A stretch of DNA of 24,660 nucleotides. It comes from Methanobacteriota archaeon. GTDB taxonomy: Archaea; Thermoplasmatota; Thermoplasmata; RBG-16-68-12; EA-27. The translations under genes and the position numbers were made by a program. The notes under the pieces were generated by a model. It was not told the origin of the DNA and ran no database searches. It saw nothing but the letters and a program-made list of their open reading frames with translations. Of this stretch, positions 8,628-15,218 are shown piece by piece. Each line of letters opens with the position of its first letter. Within the stretch, counting starts at the first letter, position 1. Where the stretch lies: positions 1 to 24,660 of the forward strand of contig JACQPO010000095.1 in assembly GCA_016207545.1 (NCBI GenBank), given 5' to 3'.

Positions 8628-9803
8628 TCACGGGAGGCGTCGCCCCTTCGAGAACGGCGCCACGGGCCGGAGCGGCCTTCGGCGCGCGAATCGCGCGAGG
8701 GACAACGCGTCGAGGGCGGGGCTCTCCCCGTTGCCGAGGACGGCCTGCGCGAGCAGCCGGCCCACGGAGGGGCAGAGCTTGAAGCCGTGGCCGCTGAAGC
8801 CGACCGCCACGTGCAGGCCGGAGGGCCCGCAGGGGCCGACGATCGGATATAGGTCCGGCGTTACGTCGTACAGCCCGGCCCACCCGCCGCGGAGTTGCGC
8901 GCGGGCCATCGCGGGGAACCGCGCCGCCAACCGGGACCGGAGGTCTTTGGCGGTGGACTCCCGCACGGTCCCGTCGAACGGCGTCGGCCGCAGGCGCGCC
9001 TTCGTCGGGTCCGTGCCCATGTATCCCACGAGGGTGTCGCGCGTCCCGTCGGGGCGCGAGTACGTGTCGTTGTAGTAGTCGAAATGGAGCCCCGGCGGCG
9101 TCCCGAAATCCGGCGGCCGACGGAGCACCGCGACCTCCCCGCGGACGAAGCGGACGGGAAGGCGTACGTTGGCGGTGGCCAGGAGGGCCGGCGTCCAATT
9201 CCCCGCCGCCACGACCACGCGATCCGCCCGGATGGTGTCCCTCGCGGTGCGAACGCCCGCGATGCGGCCCCTTTCCCGCACGAGTCGACGGACGTCCACT
9301 CGTTCGCGGACAACCGCGCCCTCGCCGCGCGCGGCGTTCGCGAATCCTAACGCGGTGGCGACGGGATCCGCATACCCGGCTCGTTCATCGTAGAGGCCAA
9401 CCGCCAAGTCCCGCGCGTCCATCGCCGGCTCGATTTCCTGCAGCTCATCGAGCTCGACGAGCTTGACGGCGACGCCGTGCTCTCGTTGCAGGGCGACGAG
9501 GCGTTTGAGCGAGGGGACGTCCCGTTTTCTCGCGCCCGTCGTGAAGCCCACGCGGACGAACCCCGCGTCGTACCCCGTGTGCCGTCGGAACCGCTCGAAG
9601 AACTCGAGGCTCTCGTGCGCGAGCCGGATGCCGACGGGGTGCTCGTAGTGGCGGCGGATCAAGGCTCCCGAGTGCCCGGTCGCGCCCGCGCCGATAGAGT
9701 CGCGCTCGAGCAGGACGACCGTCGCGCCCTCGCGCGCGAGGTGCCACGCGGCGCTCGCGCCCATGCACCCACCGCCGACCACGACGACGTCCGCACGCGC
9801 CAC
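8628..9803 (-). CDS. FAD-dependent oxidoreductase of the DAO (D-amino-acid/sarcosine oxidase) family
   Basis: The protein has 391 residues with GTG start at 9803. A Rossmann dinucleotide motif VVVVGGGCMG opens the protein (G10, G12, G15), with Glu33 at the end of strand 2 to bind the FAD ribose. SIGAGATGHSGALIRRHY follows, typical of glycine/sarcosine-oxidase-like members. The C-terminal block TPDLYPIVGP...GFSGHGFKLCPSVGR is the usual second FAD-contact region. Members oxidise C-N bonds of amino acids and amines, usually producing H2O2; the substrate here is unknown. It heads the minus-strand group with UbiA. A weak GGTTTTGG or GAAATAGG element (9827-9846) is the only promoter candidate. Confidence 0.85.
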   Translation of the reverse strand: MARADVVVVGGGCMGASAAWHLAREGATVVLLERDSIGAGATGHSGALIRRHYEHPVGIRLAHESLEFFERFRRHTGYDAGFVRVGFTTGARKRDVPSLKRLVALQREHGVAVKLVELDELQEIEPAMDARDLAVGLYDERAGYADPVATALGFANAARGEGAVVRERVDVRRLVRERGRIAGVRTARDTIRADRVVVAAGNWTPALLATANVRLPVRFVRGEVAVLRRPPDFGTPPGLHFDYYNDTYSRPDGTRDTLVGYMGTDPTKARLRPTPFDGTVRESTAKDLRSRLAARFPAMARAQLRGGWAGLYDVTPDLYPIVGPCGPSGLHVAVGFSGHGFKLCPSVGRLLAQAVLGNGESPALDALSLARFARRRPLRPVAPFSKGRRLP

Positions 9804-9825
9804 GGCGGGGCAAGTGCGGTCGCCG

Positions 9826-9862
9826 CCAAAACCGTTCCTATTTCATGATACGGAACCTTTAG
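9826..9862. promoter_or_regulatory. Divergent promoter region between FAD oxidoreductase and small coiled-coil gene
   Basis: This AT-rich island in GC-rich DNA contains the inverted arms GTTCC (9834-9838) and GGAAC (9852-9856), a minus-strand GAAATAGG (9846-9839) and a plus-strand CCTTTAGGG (9856-9864). It is placed correctly for both divergent genes. Exact boxes are uncertain. Confidence 0.35.
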
Positions 9863-9898
9863 GGAGGGTCGCGCCCTACACAACGCGGGAGGTGCCGC

Positions 9899-10093
9899 AT
9901 GATTCCGACGCCGCCCGGGCCGGGGGACATCCCCGTCGGACCCGAGCGACCGGAGCCGCGGCGCGTCTCGCCGCCGCCGGCTGCGGCCATGTGGGACGAG
10001 CTCGATGCGGTGCAGCGCAAGCTGCGCGAGCTCGCGGAGCGACTGCAGGCCGTGGAAGAGCGATTGCAGCGACTCGAAGAACGCCGCCAGTGA
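9899..10093 (+). CDS. Small proline-rich coiled-coil protein
   Basis: The protein has 64 residues. The ATG is preceded by a strong Shine-Dalgarno GGGAGGTG (9887-9894), which supports translation. Residues 1-30 are Pro-rich and probably disordered. Residues 31-64 form an amphipathic Leu/Glu/Arg heptad helix (LDAVQRKLRELAERLQAVEE), likely a dimeric coiled coil. It ends two bases before the convergent MFS gene stop. No family recognised. It could be a small regulatory or scaffolding protein. It is real by RBS, codon pattern and exact fit between neighbours. Confidence 0.6.
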   Translation: MIPTPPGPGDIPVGPERPEPRRVSPPPAAAMWDELDAVQRKLRELAERLQAVEERLQRLEERRQ

Positions 10094-10094
10094 G

Positions 10095-11405
10095 CTACGT
10101 GCCCGCCGCCGGGGCGCCGACGGGCGGCGCCGCGGTTGCCGGATGGCCACGGAACCACATGGTCCACAAGATCGCGTGGGCCACGTAGAGCAGACCCGCG
10201 AGGACGAACCCGAGCCAGAAGCCCCCCGCGGCGAGCAGCCCGCCCGCGATGAAGATGCCGCCGCCGTAGAACAGGTCGAACGCGGCGTGCGTGAACCCCG
10301 CCGTTGTCGCCCGCTCCGGCGCGTCGACGAGTTCCATCGTGAGGGCTCCCGTCACGGGCGTCGCCATGACCGCGAACGCGCCGCGGAGGACGAAGAGGGT
10401 CGTCGCGAGCCACAGGAAATCTTCGGACGTCACGACCGCGAGCGCGATCAGGAACGGGACCGCCGCCAACCGCGTGTACGTAATCGTCCGCAGCTTCCCG
10501 AGCCGACGCACGAACGCGGGCGCCGCCAGGATCGCGACGGCGATCGCGAGCGAATTCAGCGCGATGACGGGGCCAAACTCCGCCTCGTGCACGTGGAACG
10601 CGTCCTCGAAATGCAGGTTCAGGAGCGGGAAGTACAGGCCGACGCCGAACGCGAGGAGGAGGGAAACGGTGAACAGGCGCGCGACGGTGCCCCGGTGGAC
10701 GACGTGTTTCATCCGGAGGATGTCCGCGAGCGGGAGGGGGGCCGGGGCCTTCGCCTCCCGCATGAAGGCAAGGGGCAGGAGCTCCGCGACCGCGAACGGG
10801 AGGGAGACGAACAAGGTCGCCCGGAGCGCGTCGACCCGCGCCATCCCGAGGCCGAGGAAGATGCCCGGGAGGAGGCCGCCGATCACCGCGCCGACGATCG
10901 AGGAGACCATCTCGAGGGACGCGGACAGGCTGAACAGGTGCATCCGTTCCCGCGGTTCGCTGTTCTCCATGAGGAACGGGCCGCCGACGACGCCGTGGAA
11001 CGATTCGCCGATGCCGACGATGGCGGCGAGCGCGAGGAGGGCGATCGGGTTCGACGTGAGGAGGACGAGCGCGTACGCGAGGATCGCGCAGAGGGAGGCC
11101 GCGAGAAAGCTCCGCTTCCGTCCGAACTTGTCCCCGAGGACCCCGGCGGGGAGCGCGTTCGCGCCGTGCGCGAGCGCCTGGACTCCGAGCACGGAGCCGA
11201 TGTACACGGGGATCGCGAGGGCCGCGCCGAACAGGGAGACGGAGCCGCCCGCGCGGAACAGCTCCTCGAGGTAGAACACGAACGCGACGAGGAAGATCGC
11301 GTTGTTGATCCCGCTCAGGGTGGAGTAGACGAGGTACAACCGCGCGTTGCGGCTGAAGCTGCGCATTGCTTCGAGGTAGCCGACGCGCGCGCCGGGCTCC
11401 GCCAT
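10095..11405 (-). CDS. Major facilitator superfamily transporter
   Basis: The protein has 436 residues with about twelve hydrophobic segments in two halves, separated by a charged central loop around residues 215-235 (MREAKAPAPLPLADI). The MFS motif A, GDKFGRKRS, lies at residues 91-99 between TM2 and TM3. The second half carries a degenerate equivalent. MFS carriers move small molecules by ion coupling or facilitated diffusion; the substrate, whether drug, sugar or metabolite, cannot be assigned. The start ATG at 11405 immediately precedes the first amphipathic stretch. A CACGTG palindrome (11416-11421) sits in the short leader. Transcribed divergently from trpB2. Confidence 0.88.
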   Translation of the reverse strand: MAEPGARVGYLEAMRSFSRNARLYLVYSTLSGINNAIFLVAFVFYLEELFRAGGSVSLFGAALAIPVYIGSVLGVQALAHGANALPAGVLGDKFGRKRSFLAASLCAILAYALVLLTSNPIALLALAAIVGIGESFHGVVGGPFLMENSEPRERMHLFSLSASLEMVSSIVGAVIGGLLPGIFLGLGMARVDALRATLFVSLPFAVAELLPLAFMREAKAPAPLPLADILRMKHVVHRGTVARLFTVSLLLAFGVGLYFPLLNLHFEDAFHVHEAEFGPVIALNSLAIAVAILAAPAFVRRLGKLRTITYTRLAAVPFLIALAVVTSEDFLWLATTLFVLRGAFAVMATPVTGALTMELVDAPERATTAGFTHAAFDLFYGGGIFIAGGLLAAGGFWLGFVLAGLLYVAHAILWTMWFRGHPATAAPPVGAPAAGT

Positions 11406-11483
11406 AGCCCGGCATCACGTGCGGGAGTCATGTACCTTTGACACCCGGCCGATCGGAAGGTCCACTTCTGCGCAATCGTGCCC

Positions 11484-11504
11484 GTATATTAGACATAAAT
11501 ATAC
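11484..11504. promoter_or_regulatory. 21-bp palindromic AT-rich operator upstream of trpB2
   Basis: A perfect inverted repeat GTATATT-N7-AATATAC lies in the 160-bp divergent region between the MFS gene and trpB2. It is upstream of a second TATA-like TTATAAT at 11524-11530. It could be an Lrp/AsnC- or Trp-regulator-like binding site, or a pair of back-to-back TATA boxes. Confidence 0.45.
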
Positions 11505-11523
11505 TCTAACGCTCGAAAGTGTC

Positions 11524-11560
11524 TTATAATGCCCCTCTCATGACGGCGGCTTGCAGGTGG
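11524..11560 (+). promoter_or_regulatory. trpB2 core promoter and ribosome binding site
   Basis: TTATAAT at 11524-11530 lies 37 nt before the ATG at 11567, and AGGTGG at 11555-11560 is a well-spaced Shine-Dalgarno. Together they support the 11567 start over the in-frame GTG at 11519 and ATG at 11540. If transcription instead starts from the AATATA box near 11500, a five-codon unit (11529-11543) would precede the gene. Confidence 0.45.
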
Positions 11561-11566
11561 TCTGCC

Positions 11567-12877
11567 ATGGAAAACGGAGTGAAGGTGCTGCTGGACCCGG
11601 ACGAACTGCCGACGAAGTACTACAACATCCTGCCGGACCTGCCCGTCGCGCTCCCGCCGCCGATTAACCCCGCGACGAAGGAGCCGATCGGGCCGGAGGC
11701 GCTCGCGCCGATCTTCCCGAAGGAGATCATCCGGCAAGAGGTGTCCCGGAACCCGTTCGAGCCGATTCCGTTCGAGCTCCGGGAGGCCTACCTGCGGCTC
11801 GGGCGTCCGACGCCCCTATACCGGGCGCGACGGCTCGAGAAGGCGCTCAACACCCCCGCACGGATCTACTACAAGCGGGAGGACCTGAGCCCTGTCGGGA
11901 GCCACAAGCCGAACACGGCGATCGCGCAGGCGTACTTCGCGATGAAGGAGGGCGTCGAGCGGCTCACGACGGAGACGGGCGCCGGCCAGTGGGGCTCCGC
12001 CCTCGCTTACGCGACGAACTACTTCGGGCTCAACAGCACCGTGTTCATGGTCCGCGTGAGCTACGACCAGAAGCCGTACCGGAAGTACATGATGCGCCTG
12101 TTCGGCGCGGACGTGCATCCGTCCCCGAGCGACCGGACGAGCTACGGGCGGAAGCTCCTCGCGGAAGACGGGGACAACCCCGGATCCCTCGGCATCGCGA
12201 TCAGCGAGGCGCTCGAGGCCGCAGTCACGGGGACGAACACGAAGTACTCCCTCGGCAGCGTGCTGAACCACGTGCTCATGCACCAGACGATCATCGGGCT
12301 CGAGACCCTGAAGCAGTTCGAGCGGATCGACGAGACGCCCGACATCATGGTCGGGTGCGTCGGCGGGGGCTCGAACTTCGCGGGCTTCACGTTTCCCGCA
12401 ATCGGGCAGCGGCTGAAGGGGAAGCTCGACACCCGCTTCGTGGCGGTCGAGGCGGAGAGCATCCCGTCCCTCACGAAGGGCCAGTACGAGTACGACTTCG
12501 GGGACACCGCGGAGATGACCCCGCTCCTGAAGATGTACACCCTGGGTCACACGTTCGTGCCGCCGCGGATCCACGCGGGCGGGCTGCGGTACCACGGCGC
12601 GGCTCCGACGGTGTCCCTCCTCCTGAACGCGGGGATCGTGGAGGCGCGGGCGTTCGACCAGCTGTCGACGTTCGAGGCGGGCAAGCTGTTCGCGGAGACG
12701 GAGGGTCTGATCGCCGCGCCGGAGACGTGCCACGCGATCAAGGGCGCGATCGAGCTCGCGCTCGAGGCGAAGCGAGCGAACGAGGAGCGCGTGATCGCGT
12801 TCAACTTCAGCGGCCACGGGCTGCTCGACCTGCAGGGGTACGCGGACTTCCTCGACGGGCGGTTGCCGGACACGTAG
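11567..12877 (+). CDS. trpB2: TrpB2-type tryptophan synthase beta chain (PLP enzyme), copy 1
   Basis: The protein has 436 residues, longer than classical TrpB1 (about 400) as expected for the TrpB2 group. The PLP Schiff-base lysine is K114 in GSHKPNTA, the catalytic Glu is E136 in ETGAGQWG, and the phosphate cradle is GGGSN at 266-270. Classical TrpB condenses indole with L-serine. TrpB2 enzymes generally do not pair stably with TrpA and may act as indole-salvage or other beta-replacement enzymes. No trpA or other trp gene is in the window. The start at 11567 puts the catalytic residues at exactly the same numbers as in the second copy (15219-16514), which independently supports both starts. 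Confidence 0.9.
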   Translation: MENGVKVLLDPDELPTKYYNILPDLPVALPPPINPATKEPIGPEALAPIFPKEIIRQEVSRNPFEPIPFELREAYLRLGRPTPLYRARRLEKALNTPARIYYKREDLSPVGSHKPNTAIAQAYFAMKEGVERLTTETGAGQWGSALAYATNYFGLNSTVFMVRVSYDQKPYRKYMMRLFGADVHPSPSDRTSYGRKLLAEDGDNPGSLGIAISEALEAAVTGTNTKYSLGSVLNHVLMHQTIIGLETLKQFERIDETPDIMVGCVGGGSNFAGFTFPAIGQRLKGKLDTRFVAVEAESIPSLTKGQYEYDFGDTAEMTPLLKMYTLGHTFVPPRIHAGGLRYHGAAPTVSLLLNAGIVEARAFDQLSTFEAGKLFAETEGLIAAPETCHAIKGAIELALEAKRANEERVIAFNFSGHGLLDLQGYADFLDGRLPDT

Positions 12878-12884
12878 CGCGAAG

Positions 12885-12892
12885 GGTTATCG
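12885..12892 (+). promoter_or_regulatory. TATA-like box of the TPR gene
   Basis: GGTTATCG, just after the trpB2 stop, is centred about 27 nt before the GTG at 12915, the spacing of a leaderless archaeal transcript. Confidence 0.35.
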
Positions 12893-12914
12893 GCAGCGCG
12901 CCCTTCCGCTCCCC

Positions 12915-13838
12915 GTGCAGGACGACGCGGTCGCGAAGAAACTCGAGGAGATCCGCGCGCTCTCCCTCGCGGACCGGGACGAAGAGGCACTCGCCCGGTG
13001 CCGGGCCCTCGCGGCAGAACTCAGTCCGGAAGTGTCCGTGAACCTGCGGGCGCACGTGTGGTCGAACCTCGCGCAGATGTTGCTCCACGCGGGCCGGGGA
13101 CGGGACGCGTTCGAGGCGGTCGAGGCCGGGCTCGCGGATCCGAAGCTCACGGACCGGTACGCGGAGCGTGCGGAACTTCTCCGGAGCCGGTCCGCGGCGT
13201 TGGCGGGCACGGGAGACCTCGCGGGCGCCCGCGCGTGCCTGTACGACGCAGTCCGCATCTTTCGGGAACGGGGCGACGTCGCGCGGGCCGCGGGCGCCTA
13301 CACCGCTCTGCAGGTTGCGCTTTGGAACCGCGGACGGCTGAAGGATGCGACCGCGGTCGGGGAGGAAGGCCTCCTGGCCGCCCGTGCGGTCGAGGCGACC
13401 CCCGCCTTGGCGGCGATCGCACACAACCAGTCCCTGATCCTCGTCGAGCTGAGGTCGCTCGAGGAGGCGCTCGCGTGCGGGCGCGAGGCGCTGGCCGCGC
13501 GGCTCGCCCTCGCGGATCCCGGGCGGATCTCGTATGCGTACTGGAACCTCGGGTACATCCACGGACAGCGGGGGGAGTTGGCGGCCGCCGGGGATGCCTT
13601 TGGGCACGCGGTCCGGTTCGCCCGGGAGGCCAAGGACGACGTGGGCCTAGCGTTCGCGACGAAGGCGTGGGGCGAGGCGGTATACCGAGGAGGGGACACG
13701 CAGCGGGGCCGTGCGCTGCTCGAGGAGGCACGGGCGCTGTTTCGTGGCCTCCCGCAGGCCGTCGACCCCCTCACGAACAAGGACAACCTGGCGATGATCG
13801 ACGAGGTGCTCCGCGGCGGCCGTCATTGGACCGCCTGA
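12915..13838 (+). CDS. Tetratricopeptide-repeat (TPR) protein
   Basis: The protein has 307 residues with GTG start. It is entirely helical with about seven helix-turn-helix units that follow the TPR spacing of small residues (for example LAQMLLHAGRGRDAFEAVEAG, LAGTGDLAGARACLYDAVRIF, LGYIHGQRGELAAAGDAFGH). The pattern is closest to the TPR_12/MalT-like type often found in regulators. No enzymatic or DNA-binding domain is fused. TPR solenoids mediate protein-protein contacts, so the role depends on an unknown partner. It follows trpB2 by 37 nt but has its own TATA-like element, so it may be independently transcribed. Confidence 0.8.
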   Translation: MQDDAVAKKLEEIRALSLADRDEEALARCRALAAELSPEVSVNLRAHVWSNLAQMLLHAGRGRDAFEAVEAGLADPKLTDRYAERAELLRSRSAALAGTGDLAGARACLYDAVRIFRERGDVARAAGAYTALQVALWNRGRLKDATAVGEEGLLAARAVEATPALAAIAHNQSLILVELRSLEEALACGREALAARLALADPGRISYAYWNLGYIHGQRGELAAAGDAFGHAVRFAREAKDDVGLAFATKAWGEAVYRGGDTQRGRALLEEARALFRGLPQAVDPLTNKDNLAMIDEVLRGGRHWTA

Positions 13839-13882
13839 CACCCGGGGTCGCGGCCGGCAGCGTTCCTCGGCTCCATAACTTC

Positions 13883-13973
13883 ATATAGTAGGGGCTTTGT
13901 AGGTCCCGCCAGACACCGGACTTAGGCTTCGACGAGCCTCGGGGGCGGGGCCCCCAACGCGTATCGTCTTTTA
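13883..13973 (+). promoter_or_regulatory. Tandem promoter and two-hairpin leader upstream of the SSB gene
   Basis: An upstream TATA-like ATATAGTAGGGG (13883-13894) is followed by two adjacent hairpins: AGGCT-N6-AGCCT (13924-13939) and GGGGGC-GGG-GCCCCC (13941-13955). A second TATA-like TCTTTTAG (13966-13973) then lies about 33 nt before the SSB start. Transcription from the first box would carry both hairpins in a leader of about 95 nt. The hairpins may alternatively terminate the TPR transcript or a small RNA. Confidence 0.35.
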
Positions 13974-14004
13974 GCCCAAGGCAAGGTGAAGGAAAGGAAC
14001 GAAC

Positions 14005-14496
14005 ATGGCAGACGAGAAACCCTTGACGAAGGTCAAGGACCTGACGCCCGAGACGAAGCAGACGAATGTGCTGGTCAAGGTCGTCAGCAAAGGCGAACGA
14101 AGGACGATCGACTCGAAGTTCGGAGGCTCCCGCCAGCTCGCGGAAGCCACCGTGGGCGACGAGACCGCGACGATCCTCCTCTCCCTGTGGGAGGACCAGA
14201 TCGAGATGGTGCAGCCCGGCGAGGTCATCCTCGTGGACAACGGGTACGTCTCCCTCGTGCGGGGCCACATGCGCCTCAACGTGGGGAAGTACGGGTCCTT
14301 CCAGAAGGTGGAACAAGACATCCCGGAGGTCAACACCTCCGTGGACGTGAGCGCGCAGGAATTCGAGCGCCCCCAGCGCTACGAGCGGCGCAGCTACGGC
14401 TTCGGCGGCAGCGACTTTGGCGGTCGCGGCGGCGGCCGGGGCCGACGGGACGACGACCGCGGCGAGCGAAGGGACCGCGGCCGGCGCCGGTTCTAG
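14005..14496 (+). CDS. ssb: Single-stranded DNA-binding protein: one OB fold plus Arg/Gly-rich tail
   Basis: The protein has 163 residues. Residues 1-110 have the archaeal RPA/SSB-type OB-fold pattern: KVKDLTPETKQTNVLVKVVS, then EATVGDETATILLSLWED, then PGEVILVDNGYVSLVRGHM and LNVGKYGSF. Residues 118-163 form a low-complexity tail rich in Gly, Arg and Asp (FGGRGGGRGRRDDDRGERRD). This layout resembles the short Sulfolobus-type SSB (about 148 residues). It binds ssDNA, and possibly RNA, during replication, repair and transcription. The end of the tail is basic (RDRGRRRF) rather than the acidic tip of bacterial SSBs, so partner recruitment must differ. GGAAAGG (13991-13997) is a possible ribosome binding site. 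Confidence 0.85.
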   Translation: MADEKPLTKVKDLTPETKQTNVLVKVVSKGERRTIDSKFGGSRQLAEATVGDETATILLSLWEDQIEMVQPGEVILVDNGYVSLVRGHMRLNVGKYGSFQKVEQDIPEVNTSVDVSAQEFERPQRYERRSYGFGGSDFGGRGGGRGRRDDDRGERRDRGRRRF

Positions 14497-14521
14497 AACG
14501 ACTTTAGCGCCTCGAGCGCGG

Positions 14522-14557
14522 GGCGGCGGGCGACCGCCGCCAATTTTCCATTTTTGA
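14522..14557 (+). terminator. Intrinsic-type terminator after SSB with GNRA tetraloop
   Basis: An 8-bp perfect GC stem GGCGGCGG / CCGCCGCC (14522-14529 / 14534-14541) is closed by a GCGA loop. AATTTTCCATTTTTG follows directly. It starts 25 nt after the SSB stop. Confidence 0.7.
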
Positions 14558-14570
14558 TTCGCCCGGAATC

Positions 14571-14603
14571 CCTCTTATTCTCCTCTTATTCTCCTCTCAT
14601 TCA
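14571..14603 (+). repeat. Three tandem 11-bp pyrimidine-rich repeats
   Basis: CCTCTTATTCT occurs at 14571-14581 and 14582-14592 exactly, with a degenerate third copy CCTCTCATTCA at 14593-14603. They lie between the SSB terminator and the convergent FKBP gene, in a 248-base gene-free stretch. That stretch also contains a GGGGG-TCAAG-CCCCC hairpin (14618-14632); nothing else was recognised in it. Confidence 0.6.
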
Positions 14604-14744
14604 AGTCTCATCCCCCCGGGGGTCAAGCCCCCTTGCGGTCGGGAACGTGCAGGACGAGGCACCGTACCCGACCTGTGGGGGGAATCCCGGTCGGCCCCGA
14701 GGCGCCTCCGGTCACGCGACGTTTCCGAGCGTGGGACGTGGGAT

Positions 14745-15167
14745 TTACCGGACCTCGAGGACCGTGACCTCGAACGTGAGGCTCCGACCTGCGAGCGGGT
14801 GGTTGAAGTCGACCGTGACCAGCTCGTCCGTGATTTCCGTCACACTCCCCTCGAGCTCTTGCCCATCGGGCAACTTGACGCGGACGCCTGCGCCCGGTTC
14901 GAGGCCCTCCGCGGGGAACGCGCCCTTCGGCGCGGACAGGACAAGGCTGTCGTCCCGCTCCCCGTACGCCTCGCCGGGCGGGAGGGTGAACGTCTTTGAA
15001 TCGCCGGCCGCCAAGCCGACGACGTTCTTCTCGAATCCCTCGATGACCTGGCTCTCGCCGATCTGGAATTCCAACGGCGGGCCGCCGTCGCTGCTGTCGA
15101 ACTCCTCGCCGTCGCCAAACGTGCCGCGGTAGTGCACTTTAACCTTGCTTCCCATCTTCGCTTCCAT
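14745..15167 (-). CDS. FKBP-type peptidyl-prolyl isomerase (SlyD-like, short archaeal type)
   Basis: The protein has 140 residues from ATG 15167, or 136 from the in-frame ATG 15155. It opens with the FKBP strand VKVHYRGTFGDGEEFDSS, followed by PLEFQIGESQVIEGFEKNV and FTLPPGEAYGERDD. The latter leads into the insert-in-flap chaperone domain (about 85-120). It closes with DFNHPLAGRSLTFEVTVLEV, diagnostic of SlyD/archaeal FKBP16-17 members. It catalyses cis-trans isomerisation of Xaa-Pro bonds and has chaperone activity in the cytosol. There is no signal peptide. No His-rich metal-binding tail as in bacterial SlyD. It lies 51 nt downstream of the second trpB2 on the same strand, so co-transcription is possible. 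Confidence 0.9.
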   Translation of the reverse strand: MEAKMGSKVKVHYRGTFGDGEEFDSSDGGPPLEFQIGESQVIEGFEKNVVGLAAGDSKTFTLPPGEAYGERDDSLVLSAPKGAFPAEGLEPGAGVRVKLPDGQELEGSVTEITDELVTVDFNHPLAGRSLTFEVTVLEVR

Positions 15168-15218
15168 GGAAAACCGGGACGCGGTTGCAATCAGGGGTCG
15201 GTACTTAGACCTATTGTC

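Noticed and set aside
10005..11441. 478-residue plus-strand open frame over the MFS gene
   Set aside because: Arg/Glu-rich shadow; the minus strand encodes a clear 12-TM transporter.
11529..11543. Four-codon upstream ORF (MPLS) overlapping an in-frame ATG as ATGA before trpB2
   Set aside because: Too short to support, has no Trp codon, and the better TATA box (11524-11530) would start transcription downstream of it.
13900..13960. Possible tRNA in the hairpin-rich region before ssb
   Set aside because: No TPsiC-like GGTTCGAATCC element and no cloverleaf pairing; only two simple hairpins.
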